Part shown: positions 60,001 through 64,000 of the stretch, piece after piece | How positions within the stretch are numbered: the first letter of the stretch is position 1 | Layout: every line of letters begins with the position of its first letter | Assembly: GCA_033032865.1 (NCBI GenBank) | Contig: JAWHQI010000719.1 | Span: 124,001-188,000, forward strand | Direction of reading: 5' to 3' | From: Dactylorhiza incarnata | Lineage: Eukaryota > Streptophyta > Magnoliopsida > Asparagales > Orchidaceae | DNA: 64,000 bases | The notes under the pieces: model-generated | Database searches by the model: none | The model's input: only the letters and a program-made list of their open reading frames with translations | Told to the model about the DNA's origin: nothing | Program-made: the position numbers and the translations under genes

Positions 60001-63000
60001 GACCTTTAATTGTCTGTGAATCGGAGAAGATCTTACTTTGACTGAGAACAACGGCGGTTGAGATCACTGGGGTCCCACCACAAATCCGAAAAGTTATTGA
60101 AAGAGCTCTCTCTCCTGAAGCTCAAATCACCTCTCATTCTCAGTAAATGAGGTCTATTTATAATAGTAAAGTTGTGACAAGAATAGTTTCACCACCTACC
60201 CTTGGAACTCGTGCTAACAGAGAATGTCAGGCAATGTTTGACTTCAGAATTTATCTTTTGACAAAATAATCATCAAATTGAGCGTGAAGAGAGGATACGC
60301 GGACACGTAATATTCATACAGAACCGAGCTAGTGAGAAGTAACTGAGAAAACAATGTAAAAGAGTTCGCCAGAACTGGCGAGTTATGTCTTGCGAGAGAC
60401 ATCTCGCAAAGTGGACGAGCAGTTCCCGCCATTCGCTAGTTAGAATGAATAGCATCTTGAGAGAGAGAGAGGGATATCATGATATATTCTCTTCACACAA
60501 TGAGAAGGTCATGCAAGTATACTAGTCATGTGTTATGGTCCCGATCTCATCCGTTATCCGTCGCCAGTTTATATTTATATTAATGTCGCATCTATTATAG
60601 TTGTTTTACGTAAGTCCTTTCATGTTAGTCCAAATGTGTCGCTTATTTATGTTTATGCCCTTTTGCAAGACTATTTAAAGAACCTATTGGGTCTTGTAAT
60701 GGTATGCAAGAAGTAAATCTCGTTTCCTTGTCCTTGTTATGAGATTGTGGTAGCTCTCTCTCTCTCTCTCTCTGAGCACACCCCACGTAGGCAACCGCGA
60801 TTCCGGCTCCATTGTATCCTTCATCATCATCCCCGCCTCTGGCCATCCTCCGGCGACACTACCAGAGTTCTACGGCGAGCCCATAACAACTTGGTATCAG
60901 AGTCTTTGGTCCTCCTCTCTTCCGCTCGATCCAACAAAATACTCAAAAAAACAGAGAAGTCGATGCAAGCCCTCTGATTTATCGCCCTCTGGTTTTCACG
61001 GGACGCCTCCACTTGCAGTAGACTCAAAGCCCCGCCCTGGTCGTCTGCAGGCGAAGTCGTCGCAAGCTTCCAAAGACTGCCCTCGTCCGCTTCCAGCGTC
61101 GGCCGCCGGCCCCTTCCTCAGCAAATGGTACAACACCAACTGTTTGGTTGTCGAACTCGCGCCTTTTCGAAGTGCTCTGTCTTCCATCGTCGAAGCTGCG
61201 GGAAATCACGAGCTTGTTCTTTCATCGTCATCCCAAAGCGGATCCTACATTCCAGTTTCGCATAGATCAGTCGGCACTCACCCTCATCTTCTTCATCGAG
61301 CCCATCGAGCATCTCGCGCTTGTATCGAGCCTCCTGCGCTGATCCATTTTTTTAGCCCTGCGCCCTGCAGCCTGTGTTGGATCTCCAGACCAGAATGAGA
61401 CGCCCACACCAGCACCTTTTTCAAGCCCCGCGGCTATATTATTTTGGAGTTGGTGCCTTCCTTTTAGCAGCCTAAAATCCAATCTCATCAATTGAGTAAA
61501 TCAATCAATTGATTAATTAATTCGACATGGGTGATTTCTCGGACAAACTCAATAAGCTTATGGCATTCGTATGGCGTCATATGTCGTTGTTGAACCCCGA
61601 CACCAAGAATCGCAAGCCCGATATCAGCCACCGAGCCCGATGATTGTTCCACTGCAACCCATGCATGATGTCGTCACTGACTCTTGTGCGCCTCCTCCAG
61701 ACACAGCTTCCTTCTTCCCCGCCACAGATCTCCTTGGTCGTGAGCTCCGTGCCATTAGTTATGTTAGCCACCTCCATCCAACATCCTCCACTCCAGCTAC
61801 AACCTCTGTCGGCTGTATGCCCCGCTTCATTTGTGAGTGCCACCCTACTGTCTCGACCGCGTACACCCACTGTGGTTTCCGTTCCACCGGATAAGGAGTC
61901 CGCCTCGATCATCCACAACCACCAGATAGTCATCATCATGCGGCTACCAAGTCGCCCCACTCCTCGGAGCCCCCTTCCAGCAGTGCCATCTGTCGTGACA
62001 TCGGTGACCACGACATGAGCTCTCATCCCAATGATGCATCTGCTATGACTTCACACTACAAAGAATTATTCCGGCGCGAAGTTAAGGAACCCGAGGATCG
62101 CATCGACCGGGTCATGCCCGAGCTTAACAAGCTCGATTTCAAGGACGGGTGAGATGTTATGGTCCCAATCCCATCTGTTATTCGTCGTTAGTTTATATTT
62201 ATATTAATGTTGCATCTATTATAATCATTTTATGTAAGTCCTTTCATGTAAGTCCAAGTGTGTCGCTTATTTACGTTTATGCCTTTTTGTAAGTCTATTT
62301 AAGGGATCTCTTGAGTTTTATAATGGTATGTAAGAAGTAAATCTCTTTTCCTTGTCCTTGTTATGAGATTGTGGTAGCTCTCTCTGAGCACACCACGCCT
62401 AGGCATCCACGGTTCCGACTCCACTGTATCCTTCATCGTCATCCCCGCCTCCGACCATCCTCCGACGATACTACCAGCGTCCGTAACATCATGCGAGAAT
62501 TAATTGTGTAAGATCCATGTATGCGGGCTATGGTGTCGGTTGTTGGCCAGTCCAGATAACTCAGTCAAACATGTGTCAAGGAATGATTACATATAATGCC
62601 AATAGTTACATCATATCCATCAACAGTACATTGAAGAGAGTAGTTTGAAAGCCAGTTTACGGCTTTTTTTTGGCCTAATTCAAACAGTTTGAGTTCCATT
62701 ATATGGATTCACATTCCCTATTCTTGCATGTTGAATAATGCATGATGTGTAAAATTTATTTTTCAAAAAACTGTTTGCACAACCACTATCCATGTAAACT
62801 TTGTCTTACATCCTTTTTTCTAATCGTCTAGTAATAATTGTATATGCTCATCTTATTGAGAAGCTTCTGCCATTTTTGGTACATGCCACAAACCATGCAA
62901 GCTTATTTTGACAATCTTAGCTTCACTAGATGCTACTCCTTAAAGAAACTACTCTTATAGTCCTTTAATATAATCATTATTTGTTTATTCTTTCTAATTT

Positions 63001-64000
63001 TCCTCATATTCGCCTTAACACATAATTTCTACCAAATTGAACTTTGCAACTAAAGACAACTTTACCAAATAACACTCATAAAAGGGCAGCCCAGTGCACA
63101 AAGCAAGCCAGGGTCCAGGGAAGGGTCCCACCCAAGGGTGAAATGTAGGCAAACCTTACCCTGCACTTTTTGCAAGAGGCTGCTTCCAGGACTCAAAACC
63201 GTGACCTCAAGGTCACACGGCAACACCTTAACCGGTGCGCCAAGACTCCCCAAATAATTTCTACCAAATTAAACTTTGCAGCTAAAGACAGCTTCACCAA
63301 ATAGCACTCATGTCCATATAAAACTGTTGACTTATTTGCAATTATATAAACCTGTAACTTTGATATCTAATCATCAGATAGCACTCCAAAGAAACGTCTT
63401 CGTTCTCAACCATCAAATTTTAACCCTGCTATGCTCCATTTATAAATAAATCTTTAGAGGTTGGATTGATTGAGGAAATGGCTTGAAAGACTATGTATTG
63501 GTTGGAACTTCATGCATTAAAAAGACCGGTTTGACCATTTTAGCCTCAAGTTACCCTAAAATTAAATAGTACTTGTGTTTCTTTAACAGCACGGTCAAAG
63601 CAATTGCATATACGGCAATTAAAATGGTGTAATACCTGAAGCAATCTATGGGTGGAGCGAGGTGCGACCTCCGGCGGCTTTTCCCTCTCCTCCCTCTCCG
63701 CTCCCCTTCTCCTGGACTGTAATCATCGCCATCGTTTTATACCAAAAAATTTTCTAAAAAATGAGCTGAACTCTCTACACAAACAGTGGTAAACGAAGAA
63801 GGGATTGAAAGCGAACCCTTCGGGTCGGCTGCGAGATGAAATCATTGGGGTCAAGACCGTACTTCTCGAGCAATATTTTGTTCTTCTCCTCTTTCGTTGA
63901 GGAATCCCTGGAATCTGATAAAAACATCAGATCGGATAGCGCAGAAGATGCATAGTGCCGGAGTGAACTCACTGAAGCTGGTAGAGGAGGAGACGACGAG
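11887..64000 (-). CDS. RsmD-like 16S rRNA (guanine-N2) methyltransferase, 8 exons visible, over 52 kb
   Basis: Gene-level entry. Exons (minus): 63817-64000 (5' end off window), 63636-63716, 59569-59673, 58737-58841, 33920-34058, 32998-33113, 32849-32905, 11887-11967. The introns are 100, 3962, 727, 24678, 806, 92 and 20881 bp, all GT-AG, phases 0,0,0,0,1,0,0. E. coli RsmD methylates G966 of 16S rRNA with S-adenosylmethionine; plant homologues act in plastids. Motifs in order: [17 protein letters not shown] near the N-terminus of the fold, SAM motif [14 protein letters not shown], acidic motif HFVEMDP, catalytic-type TPPY (family D/N-PP-Y/F), and C-terminal [15 protein letters not shown]. No stop or frameshift in about 288 residues, despite two transposon-filled introns. 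The exons were found by reading, so none is listed as one open frame. The Ser/Ala-rich start suggests the end of a transit peptide. Confidence 0.9.
12030..12135. mobile_element. MITE family A, truncated copy
   Basis: Right half of the family (ttttgaacataaaagcagaagttcc to GTGCCAAACAGAGCC), followed by TTA. It sits only about 60 bp from the branch-point side of RsmD-like exon 8. Confidence 0.55.
12357..12634. mobile_element. Foldback MITE family C, copy 2
   Basis: Long imperfect inverted arms: tttacatttcataacatt at about 12456 is mirrored by gcatgttatgaaatgtaaa near 12524-12542, with outer ends CTATTACTCG and GATAAATAATAG. Same family as 31052-31330. Contains a C10-like homopolymer. Confidence 0.6.
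12635..13214. other. Intron 7 sequence, nothing recognised
   Basis: AT-rich intronic DNA with no coding or repeat structure that I can identify. Confidence 0.4.
13215..13622. mobile_element. Non-autonomous hAT-type MITE with perfect 8-bp target duplication
   Basis: 408 bp, terminal inverted repeats TAGGGCTGTTCGGAAACCAA against TAGGGATGTTCACAAATCAA, flanked by CTCGTAAC on both sides (13207-13214, 13623-13630). The interior is rich in short inverted GAATTCGAATC-type words. TAGGG ends and 8-bp duplication fit hAT. Confidence 0.85.
13750..14119 (-). pseudogene. RTE-type LINE, 3' end
   Basis: On the minus strand, 91 residues match the C-terminal part of plant RTE-clade reverse transcriptases: [42 protein letters not shown]. 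After a frameshift at about 13846, the end [25 protein letters not shown] follows, then a TTG-repeat tail (about 13751-13762) typical of RTE 3' ends. The element is heavily 5' truncated, as usual for target-primed insertions. It abuts the left end of the ULP1 tandem array. Confidence 0.8.
14651..14888 (-). pseudogene. ULP1 terminal-exon copy, unit 1
   Basis: Encodes [20 protein letters not shown] with the catalytic Gln and Cys region, then frameshifts ([15 protein letters not shown]). Confidence 0.8.
15523..15759 (-). pseudogene. ULP1 terminal-exon copy, unit 2
   Basis: Encodes [20 protein letters not shown], with an early stop after ISWASCAD. Confidence 0.8.
16433..16669 (-). pseudogene. 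ULP1 terminal-exon copy, unit 3
   Basis: [21 protein letters not shown] continues open to the natural end IFKYFVDD. It lies downstream of unit 5 on the sense strand with its own acceptor. The 5' part of the exon reads through stops in this frame, so it is not proven functional. Confidence 0.75.
17321..17557 (-). pseudogene. ULP1 terminal-exon copy, unit 4
   Basis: Stop after VGIPQ and DCS in place of DCG; clearly dead. Confidence 0.75.
18164..20679 (-). pseudogene. PMD-ULP1 transposon gene (plant mobile domain fused to C48 protease)
   Basis: Six exons, GT-AG and phase-consistent: about 20035-20679, 19821-19959, 19061-19745, 18794-18974, 18497-18720, 18164-18400. The first two encode an aminotransferase-like plant mobile domain ([41 protein letters not shown]). 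Exon 3 is a Pro/Ser-rich linker with a helical segment ([16 protein letters not shown]). Exons 4-6 form a ULP1/C48 cysteine protease: HVDAYAKTL, catalytic HW in HWFLLV, Asp in LIHDSL, Gln and Cys in [11 protein letters not shown]. Such genes ride in plant Mutator-like elements. Two lesions: an in-frame TGA just before the exon 2 donor (about 19827) and a frameshift near 18590 before the catalytic His. Same strand as the host gene, inside its intron 7. Confidence 0.8.
20700..20774. repeat. Palindrome spacer and hAT target site
   Basis: One CTCCGCGGAG (20763-20772) lies just upstream of the PMD exon; GCGGAGAG (20767-20774) is the left target duplication of the hAT element. Confidence 0.75.
21123..21232 (+). 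repeat. 5' LTR of copia A
   Basis: 110 bp, TGTTGGAATATG to CTCAACA. One difference from the 3' LTR (CTCCTATATA against CTCATATATA). Confidence 0.95.
21725..26056 (+). pseudogene. Copia A Gag-Pol polyprotein, one in-frame stop
   Basis: A single frame of about 1443 codons, interrupted only by TAG at 24734-24736. Order: Gag with zinc knuckle [18 protein letters not shown] (about residue 294); protease IDSGATDHM (about 410); integrase with the HHCC-like region and DDE core (HTDVWGP, SDNGREY); then RT (YVDDIIITG) and RNase H ([18 protein letters not shown]). The stop follows RGYT, where relatives have Gln (RGYTQ), so CAG to TAG by one C-to-T change is likely. Everything else looks complete. Translation may start at 21779 (MPGSSE) instead of 21725. 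Confidence 0.9.
26064..26173 (+). repeat. 3' LTR of copia A
   Basis: 110 bp, 109 identical to the 5' LTR; followed by target duplication ATCTG. Confidence 0.95.
26911..27809 (-). pseudogene. Zinc-ribbon (DUF6729-like) coding remnant upstream of PMD-ULP1
   Basis: Two overlapping minus-strand frames join into one protein across a frameshift near 27425. The first part has CICG and CPSC pairs ([28 protein letters not shown]). The second gives [20 protein letters not shown], a GCGATFHV block, then [19 protein letters not shown] and [19 protein letters not shown]. The spacing CPxC, then R-V-D, then ARYxC..C, then FP-rich block is like the DUF6729 zinc-ribbon region found near transposases of Kyakuja/Zisupton-type elements. 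It reads in the same direction as PMD-ULP1 and is separated from it only by palindromes (after removing the nested hAT), so it could be a 5' part of the same element. Domain call is tentative. Confidence 0.45.
27953..28598. repeat. 323-bp tandem duplication with palindrome words
   Basis: agccagattgcttgccacaa starts at 27953 and at 28276; the copies share poly(T)-rich sequence and end in CTCCGCGGAG-type words. The first 25 bases also occur inside the zinc-ribbon coding region (about 27644), so the repeat unit includes a scrap of that gene. Confidence 0.8.
28195..28800. repeat. CTCCGCGGAG palindrome clusters, right side
   Basis: About 20 words of GGATCTCCGCGGAGAACC type at 28205-28275 and 28530-28800, as in the array at 14.1-18.4 kb. 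They bracket the PMD-ULP1/zinc-ribbon element on its right. Confidence 0.8.
28801..29164. other. GC-rich stretch with GATGC and GA microsatellites
   Basis: GCGAT and GA/GC-repeat tracts (about 29000-29075) follow the last palindromes; possible terminal region of the PMD-ULP1 element. No gene recognised. Confidence 0.4.
29165..31050 (-). mobile_element. Degenerate Ty3/gypsy fragment F
   Basis: Reading minus, 30782-31050 looks like LTR sequence (inner end TCCAACA at 30782), followed by a Gag N-terminal remnant ([14 protein letters not shown] at about 30700), low-complexity DNA, and at about 29225-29260 a Pol tail ([16 protein letters not shown]) before the trace is lost. A 200-bp imperfect duplication (AAAAAAGAAAGGTGGGACTG at 29299 and 29498) and a 14-G run lie inside. 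Too broken to classify further. Confidence 0.5.
31052..31330. mobile_element. Foldback MITE family C, complete copy
   Basis: 279 bp folding almost end to end: GGGTTATTTACCAGGACCTC at the left is inverted at the right end, and tttacatttcataacatcca is mirrored inside. Flanking TAGTTATTTA and TAATTATTTA differ at one of 10 bases, fitting a 9-10-bp Mutator-type target duplication. Confidence 0.75.
31366..31880. repeat. 258-bp imperfect tandem duplication
   Basis: ggtaggatcaccactatgcc (31366) is repeated as ggtaggatcatcactatacc (31624), with similar sequence through catcagatgg and gaaatgggctagatgtg. Origin unknown; no coding similarity found. Confidence 0.65.
31960..32450 (-). pseudogene. Ty3/gypsy protease-region fragment
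   Basis: Minus-strand translation gives [20 protein letters not shown] (about 32055-31995), the conserved end of plant gypsy proteases (C-V-P-ACH-LLGRPW-D), preceded by a broken acidic Gag/Pro linker ([17 protein letters not shown]). Several stops. May belong to the same element as fragment F. Confidence 0.6.
32516..32702. repeat. 93-bp tandem duplication
   Basis: acat-tttcttgttttacaaa to caggaagcatgaccat occurs twice, at 32516 and 32609. It lies just inside intron 7, about 150 bp from exon 7. Confidence 0.75.
32849..32905 (-). CDS. RsmD-like exon 7
   Basis: A 19-codon micro-exon, [19 protein letters not shown], between acceptor TTCTAG and donor GTGCTT, phase 0. It precedes the 20.9-kb intron. 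Confidence 0.9.
32998..33113 (-). CDS. RsmD-like exon 6 (catalytic TPPY motif)
   Basis: Begins in phase 1 to complete a GAT codon: [20 protein letters not shown], then [20 protein letters not shown] takes the place of the N/D-PP-Y/F motif of N-methyltransferases. Acceptor TGTAG, donor GTAAGT. Confidence 0.92.
33411..33653. mobile_element. MITE family B, copy 2 (in RsmD-like intron 5)
   Basis: Ends AGTTCTGGTTGGGA and TCCCAAACAGGGTC are imperfectly inverted, with TTA on both sides (33408-33410, 33654-33656), fitting a PIF/Harbinger-type MITE. Related to 4293-4607. Confidence 0.6.
33920..34058 (-). CDS. RsmD-like exon 5
   Basis: 46 codons plus one base: [20 protein letters not shown] to [10 protein letters not shown]. 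Asp/Glu in VEMD should bind the SAM ribose. Acceptor TTCCAG, donor GTAATT, ends in phase 1. Confidence 0.92.
34272..34600 (+). repeat. Possible solo LTR or LTR fragment
   Basis: Begins TGTCGGGGATCGG, is GC-rich, contains a TATA-like CTATAAATAAGAGG (about 34503) and leads into a pyrimidine-rich stretch. It resembles an LTR promoter, but I found no matching second LTR or target duplication. Confidence 0.3.
34601..35409. other. Intron 4 sequence, origin unclear
   Basis: GC-rich to about 35160, then AT-rich. Probably transposon-derived (lies between an LTR-like segment and a Helitron remnant), but no domain is recognisable. Confidence 0.35.
35410..35800 (+). pseudogene. Helitron Pif1-like helicase, C-terminal fragment
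   Basis: ORF 35434-35739 encodes the end of a Helitron RepHel helicase: [39 protein letters not shown] (motif VI-like SF1 helicase segment), [18 protein letters not shown]. The next codons (stop, then VSREKTK) match the expected ALSRVTSR continuation with stops. The Rep domain is missing. Confidence 0.8.
35801..36506 (+). repeat. Possible Helitron 3' region with 157-bp tandem duplication
   Basis: A 157-bp unit occurs twice (about 36216-36350 and 36373-36500). Both copies carry a hairpin-forming CCGCTTG-CTGCGGG word and gcaggagagcatcgagca. A hairpin near the 3' end fits a Helitron terminus, but a CTRR end cannot be fixed because the gypsy element interrupts at 36507. Confidence 0.45.
36507..36827 (+). 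repeat. 5' LTR of the deleted gypsy element
   Basis: 321 bp, TGTTACGCCC to GATCATAACA; differs from the 3' LTR at a few bases plus the 10-bp unit. Confidence 0.9.
37254..39233 (+). pseudogene. Gypsy Gag-protease, one in-frame stop, fused to Pol tail
   Basis: One frame from MVTRTEAEN. Gag matrix/capsid with a TAG at 37953-37955 where relatives have Trp/Tyr (LEWI-stop-KAELFF), capsid [14 protein letters not shown], zinc knuckle [14 protein letters not shown], protease [11 protein letters not shown] and [10 protein letters not shown]. Soon after protease it changes to [20 protein letters not shown], which resembles the last residues of gypsy integrase/chromodomain ends. RT, RNase H and integrase core are precisely missing. 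Upstream, 36880-37110 is a GACATCGACGACTCCAGCGC-type low-complexity leader. Confidence 0.85.
39221..39551 (+). repeat. 3' LTR of the deleted gypsy element
   Basis: 331 bp; see 5' LTR. Followed by GTGTA target duplication and a TA/GA microsatellite. Confidence 0.9.
39552..40530. other. Intron 4 sequence with TA/GA microsatellite
   Basis: TA repeat at 39555-39577 and GA-rich tract to about 39610. 40300-40450 resembles LTR-type sequence (GAGGGAGGACACACC) but has no partner. No gene. Confidence 0.4.
40531..40703 (-). repeat. 3' LTR of copia D
   Basis: 173 bp, matching 58221-58392 with a few substitutions. Confidence 0.9.
40704..40886 (-). pseudogene. Copia D RNase H end
   Basis: Minus translation [20 protein letters not shown], then [12 protein letters not shown] and NKLGMQRA stop: the canonical end of copia Pol. 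It continues from 43449 across the hAT insertion. Confidence 0.85.
40895..43448 (-). mobile_element. hAT transposon, apparently intact
   Basis: 2554 bp, ends CAGGGATTGGAA and TTCCAATCCTTG (inverted, 11 of 12), exact 8-bp target duplication GTTTTGTG (40887-40894 and 43449-43456). Subterminal zones on both sides repeat ACAATACAATATATTGT-like words. A complete two-exon transposase lies inside. It is inserted in the RNase H of copia D. Confidence 0.93.
41236..42874 (-). CDS. hAT transposase (BED zinc finger, hAT dimerisation), two exons
   Basis: Exon 1 42364-42874 (Met MSLDKRPS; an earlier Met is at 42913), exon 2 41236-42299, joined by a 64-bp GTAAGC...GTAG intron in phase 1, giving NTHFI-G-LFITMP without a stop; about 524 residues. 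The N-terminus has a BED-like finger (WKCTCG...HIKTKHPNY). The catalytic core has FDGWSED (first Asp), [10 protein letters not shown] (second Asp), [14 protein letters not shown] and RNATRW; the C-terminal dimerisation motif is [18 protein letters not shown] followed by [17 protein letters not shown]. Wording such as VGDNCATN and [11 protein letters not shown] is closer, from memory, to hATs common in oomycetes than to plant Ac-type enzymes. The 5' leader has three GATCGGCGCTGCTATCTGGA-type copies. Confidence 0.85.
43449..44978 (-). pseudogene. Copia D RT and RNase H, broken
   Basis: Pieces in order on minus: linker and RT start 44978-44550 ([20 protein letters not shown]), RT core 44314-43862 with catalytic YVDDIVVTG, RNase H 43858-43577 ([20 protein letters not shown]) and [17 protein letters not shown] to 43457. 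Frameshifts and stops separate them. Confidence 0.85.
44979..45270 (-). pseudogene. Copia D integrase-RT linker with 28-G tract
   Basis: Minus reading [15 protein letters not shown], Ser/Thr-rich, then poly-Pro coded by a run of 28 G on + (45041-45068). Tract length shifts the frame into the RT region. Confidence 0.7.
45271..45471 (-). pseudogene. Copia C RT, distal part
   Basis: [38 protein letters not shown] and [18 protein letters not shown]: the end of copia RT (cf. [11 protein letters not shown]). Separated from the rest of RT (50910-51500) by gypsy E. Confidence 0.85.
45477..45870 (+). repeat. 5' LTR of gypsy E
   Basis: TGATACGGAC to TCGCTAACA. 99% like the 3' LTR. Confidence 0.9.
46019..48244 (+). 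pseudogene. Gypsy E Gag-PR-RT, frame broken in a T tract
   Basis: 741 codons. Gag (coiled-coil start, [10 protein letters not shown]), zinc knuckle [14 protein letters not shown], protease [58 protein letters not shown]. The frame dies in an 11-T run (48230-48240), exactly where the catalytic (F)xDD motif should be; the next frame resumes with YDILVYS, so one catalytic Asp is replaced as well. Confidence 0.9.
48241..49184 (+). pseudogene. Gypsy E RT end and RNase H
   Basis: [37 protein letters not shown], then RNase H ([43 protein letters not shown]) and ADALSR. Lost by frameshift at DRLLQ (about 49170). Confidence 0.9.
49176..50595 (+). pseudogene. Gypsy E integrase and chromodomain
   Basis: Frame from YYNDRLV: zinc-binding region ([18 protein letters not shown]), DDE core ([32 protein letters not shown]). 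TAA at 49885-49887 replaces an expected Tyr (PFQAVYGR). After it: KYYGPFQ-like [20 protein letters not shown], then a chromodomain ([18 protein letters not shown]). The last 24 codons run into the 3' LTR. Confidence 0.9.
50511..50904 (+). repeat. 3' LTR of gypsy E
   Basis: 394 bp; followed by GTCCA. Confidence 0.9.
50910..54228 (-). pseudogene. Copia C Gag, PR, integrase and RT start, broken
   Basis: Gag 54228-52966 with zinc knuckle [19 protein letters not shown] and protease [11 protein letters not shown] at its end; frameshift, then integrase 53060-52278 ([36 protein letters not shown], where Asp-Asn-Gly is changed to Asp-Ser-Ala); a linker 52066-51536 ([13 protein letters not shown] [10 protein letters not shown]); then RT to 50910 in several frames (coded YMLMTS-type YVDD region at about 51035). 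Confidence 0.85.
54229..54849 (-). other. Copia C 5' leader
   Basis: GC-rich, repeated GGAGACCGCTG-type words between primer site and Gag start; open by chance in several frames, no recognisable product. Confidence 0.6.
54850..55034 (-). repeat. 5' LTR of copia C
   Basis: 185 bp, TGTTAGAAAAGTCC to CTTTTCTACA on minus; flanked by GTATC (55035-55039, +). Confidence 0.85.
55035..55779 (-). pseudogene. Copia D integrase
   Basis: [86 protein letters not shown]: copia DDE core with intact Asp-Asn-Gly. Cut on the left by copia C and on the right by the foldback element. Confidence 0.88.
55780..56448. mobile_element. Foldback element with TG...CA ends
   Basis: 669 bp. The left arm (55780-56203) and right arm (56206-56448) are inverted copies; the left arm has an extra 171-bp direct repeat (tccatagtggcccccaatcc at 55864 and 56035). 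Ends TGTTAGGTGTAAGG and CCTTACCCCTAACA; 5-bp target duplication CCAAA (55775-55779 and 56449-56453). TG..CA ends and 5-bp duplication are LTR-like, but the arms are inverted. Confidence 0.75.
56454..58140 (-). pseudogene. Copia D Gag and protease
   Basis: Gag 58140-57283 ([52 protein letters not shown]), zinc-knuckle region with a stop (about 57220-57260), then protease 57147-56647 ([18 protein letters not shown]-like HKLLSVCQV). The integrase start follows at 56646-56454 with a stop. Confidence 0.85.
58221..58392 (-). repeat. 5' LTR of copia D
   Basis: 172 bp, TGTGATCTGAG to TTTGACA on minus. Only 345 bp from RsmD-like exon 4. Confidence 0.9.
58737..58841 (-). CDS. RsmD-like exon 4 (SAM-binding motif I)
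   Basis: 35 codons with [20 protein letters not shown], the glycine-rich S-adenosylmethionine loop. Acceptor CAATAG, donor GTATGC; ends GCSE in phase 0 and continues with AHFVEMD 24.7 kb away. Confidence 0.92.
58842..59568 (-). other. RsmD-like intron 3 with a possible MITE
   Basis: Within 58896-59112, the ends gggtctgtttggcga and cgccaaataggct are imperfectly inverted, suggesting a MITE of about 215 bp; target duplication unclear. The rest shows nothing. Confidence 0.4.
59569..59673 (-). CDS. RsmD-like exon 3
   Basis: 35 codons, [16 protein letters not shown] then [19 protein letters not shown]. This is the entry strand of the RsmD fold, equivalent to bacterial 'RPT-RVREALFN-L'. Acceptor GGATAG, donor GTAAAA, phase 0. 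Confidence 0.9.
59674..60530 (-). other. RsmD-like intron 2, proximal part
   Basis: AT-rich. The stretch from TGTTGGACC (about 59996) to GTGCTAACA (about 60220) looks like a short solo LTR but lacks a target duplication. No gene. Confidence 0.35.
60531..62488 (+). mobile_element. Small non-autonomous LTR retrotransposon (LARD/TRIM-like)
   Basis: LTRs 60531-60888 (358 bp) and 62155-62488 (334 bp), about 88-90% alike, target duplication TCATG (60526-60530, 62489-62493), primer site TTGGTATCAGAG after the left LTR. The 1.27-kb interior has only short broken Gag-like frames ([12 protein letters not shown] at about 61527; [20 protein letters not shown] ending at about 62150). Older than copia A, judged by LTR divergence. 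Confidence 0.88.
62494..63021 (-). other. Intron 2 sequence, nothing recognised
   Basis: AT-rich intronic DNA with no gene or repeat structure seen. Confidence 0.4.
63080..63253 (-). mobile_element. Au-type SINE (tRNA-derived)
   Basis: Minus: GGGGAGTCTTGGCGCACCGG (A-box part), GGTCACGGTTTTGAGTCC (B-box part), then CCTCTTGCAAAAAGTGCAGG and GGGCTGCCC near the 3' end. This is the plan of plant Au SINEs with a Pol III promoter. It is flanked by two 58-bp direct repeats (63022-63079 and 63254-63311). Confidence 0.85.
63312..63635 (-). other. Intron 2, 5' part
   Basis: AT-rich, adjacent to donor GTATTACACC; nothing else recognised. Confidence 0.4.
63636..63716 (-). CDS. RsmD-like exon 2
   Basis: 27 codons between acceptor TTACAG and donor GTATTA. 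A charged linker ([12 protein letters not shown]) leads to STHRLLQ, the start of the conserved region. Phase 0 at both ends. Confidence 0.85.
63817..64000 (-). CDS. RsmD-like exon 1 (partial)
   Basis: The 61 visible codons run from a Ser/Pro/Ala-rich segment (transit-peptide-like) to [19 protein letters not shown], ending in phase 0 before donor GTTCGC. The start codon lies beyond the right edge. Confidence 0.85.

Noticed and set aside
59996..60220. Solo LTR in intron 2
   Set aside because: TG...CA boundaries can be chosen, but there is no target duplication and no related LTR in the window.
60753..60772. TC microsatellite as an independent feature
   Set aside because: It lies inside the left LTR of the small element at 60531-62488 and is shorter in the right LTR; ordinary slippage.
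63080..63253. A tRNA gene at the SINE
   Set aside because: Only the A- and B-box part is tRNA-like; no cloverleaf, and the 3' half is the Au-SINE body.

Overview
This is nuclear DNA from a flowering plant, probably one with a large, repeat-rich genome. Evidence: U2-type introns, an Au-type SINE, plant Ty1/copia and Ty3/gypsy elements, and host proteins matching plant families. I cannot name the species; a monocot is only a guess.

The main result is a gene that open-frame lists miss. Eight short exons on the minus strand, from the right edge (64000) down to 11887, encode one RsmD-type 16S rRNA guanine-N2 methyltransferase (probably plastid). All seven introns are GT-AG, phases match at every junction, and the visible coding sequence (about 288 residues) has no stop. 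Two introns are enormous: 24,678 bp (34059-58736) and 20,881 bp (11968-32848). Nearly everything between 12 kb and 59 kb is therefore intronic transposon DNA inside a gene of at least 52 kb.

Layout. 1-1.6 kb: 3' end of a gypsy element (minus). 2.3-4.0 kb: intact single-exon gene (+) for an O-fucosyltransferase-like type II membrane protein. 4-10.3 kb: intergenic DNA with MITEs and a 263-bp tandem duplication. 10.4-10.8 kb: an EC1 (egg-cell-secreted) like gene broken by two compensating frameshifts. 11.9-12 kb: last exon of the RsmD gene.

Intron 7 (12-32.8 kb) holds MITEs, an RTE-type LINE tail, a five-unit tandem array that repeats the last exon of a ULP1-protease gene together with CTCCGCGGAG palindromes, the parent PMD-ULP1 transposon gene, a non-autonomous hAT containing a young copia, a zinc-ribbon (DUF6729-like) coding remnant, and gypsy remnants. 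Intron 4 (34-58.7 kb) holds a Helitron remnant, a deleted gypsy element, and a deep nest: copia D (40531-58392) contains an apparently intact hAT (40895-43448), a foldback element (55780-56448) and copia C, which itself contains gypsy E (45477-50904). Intron 2 holds a small non-autonomous LTR element and the SINE.

Insertion order read from target-site duplications: PMD-ULP1 element, then hAT, then copia A; and copia D, then copia C, then gypsy E. The host gene keeps clean exons throughout, which suggests that its giant introns are still spliced.
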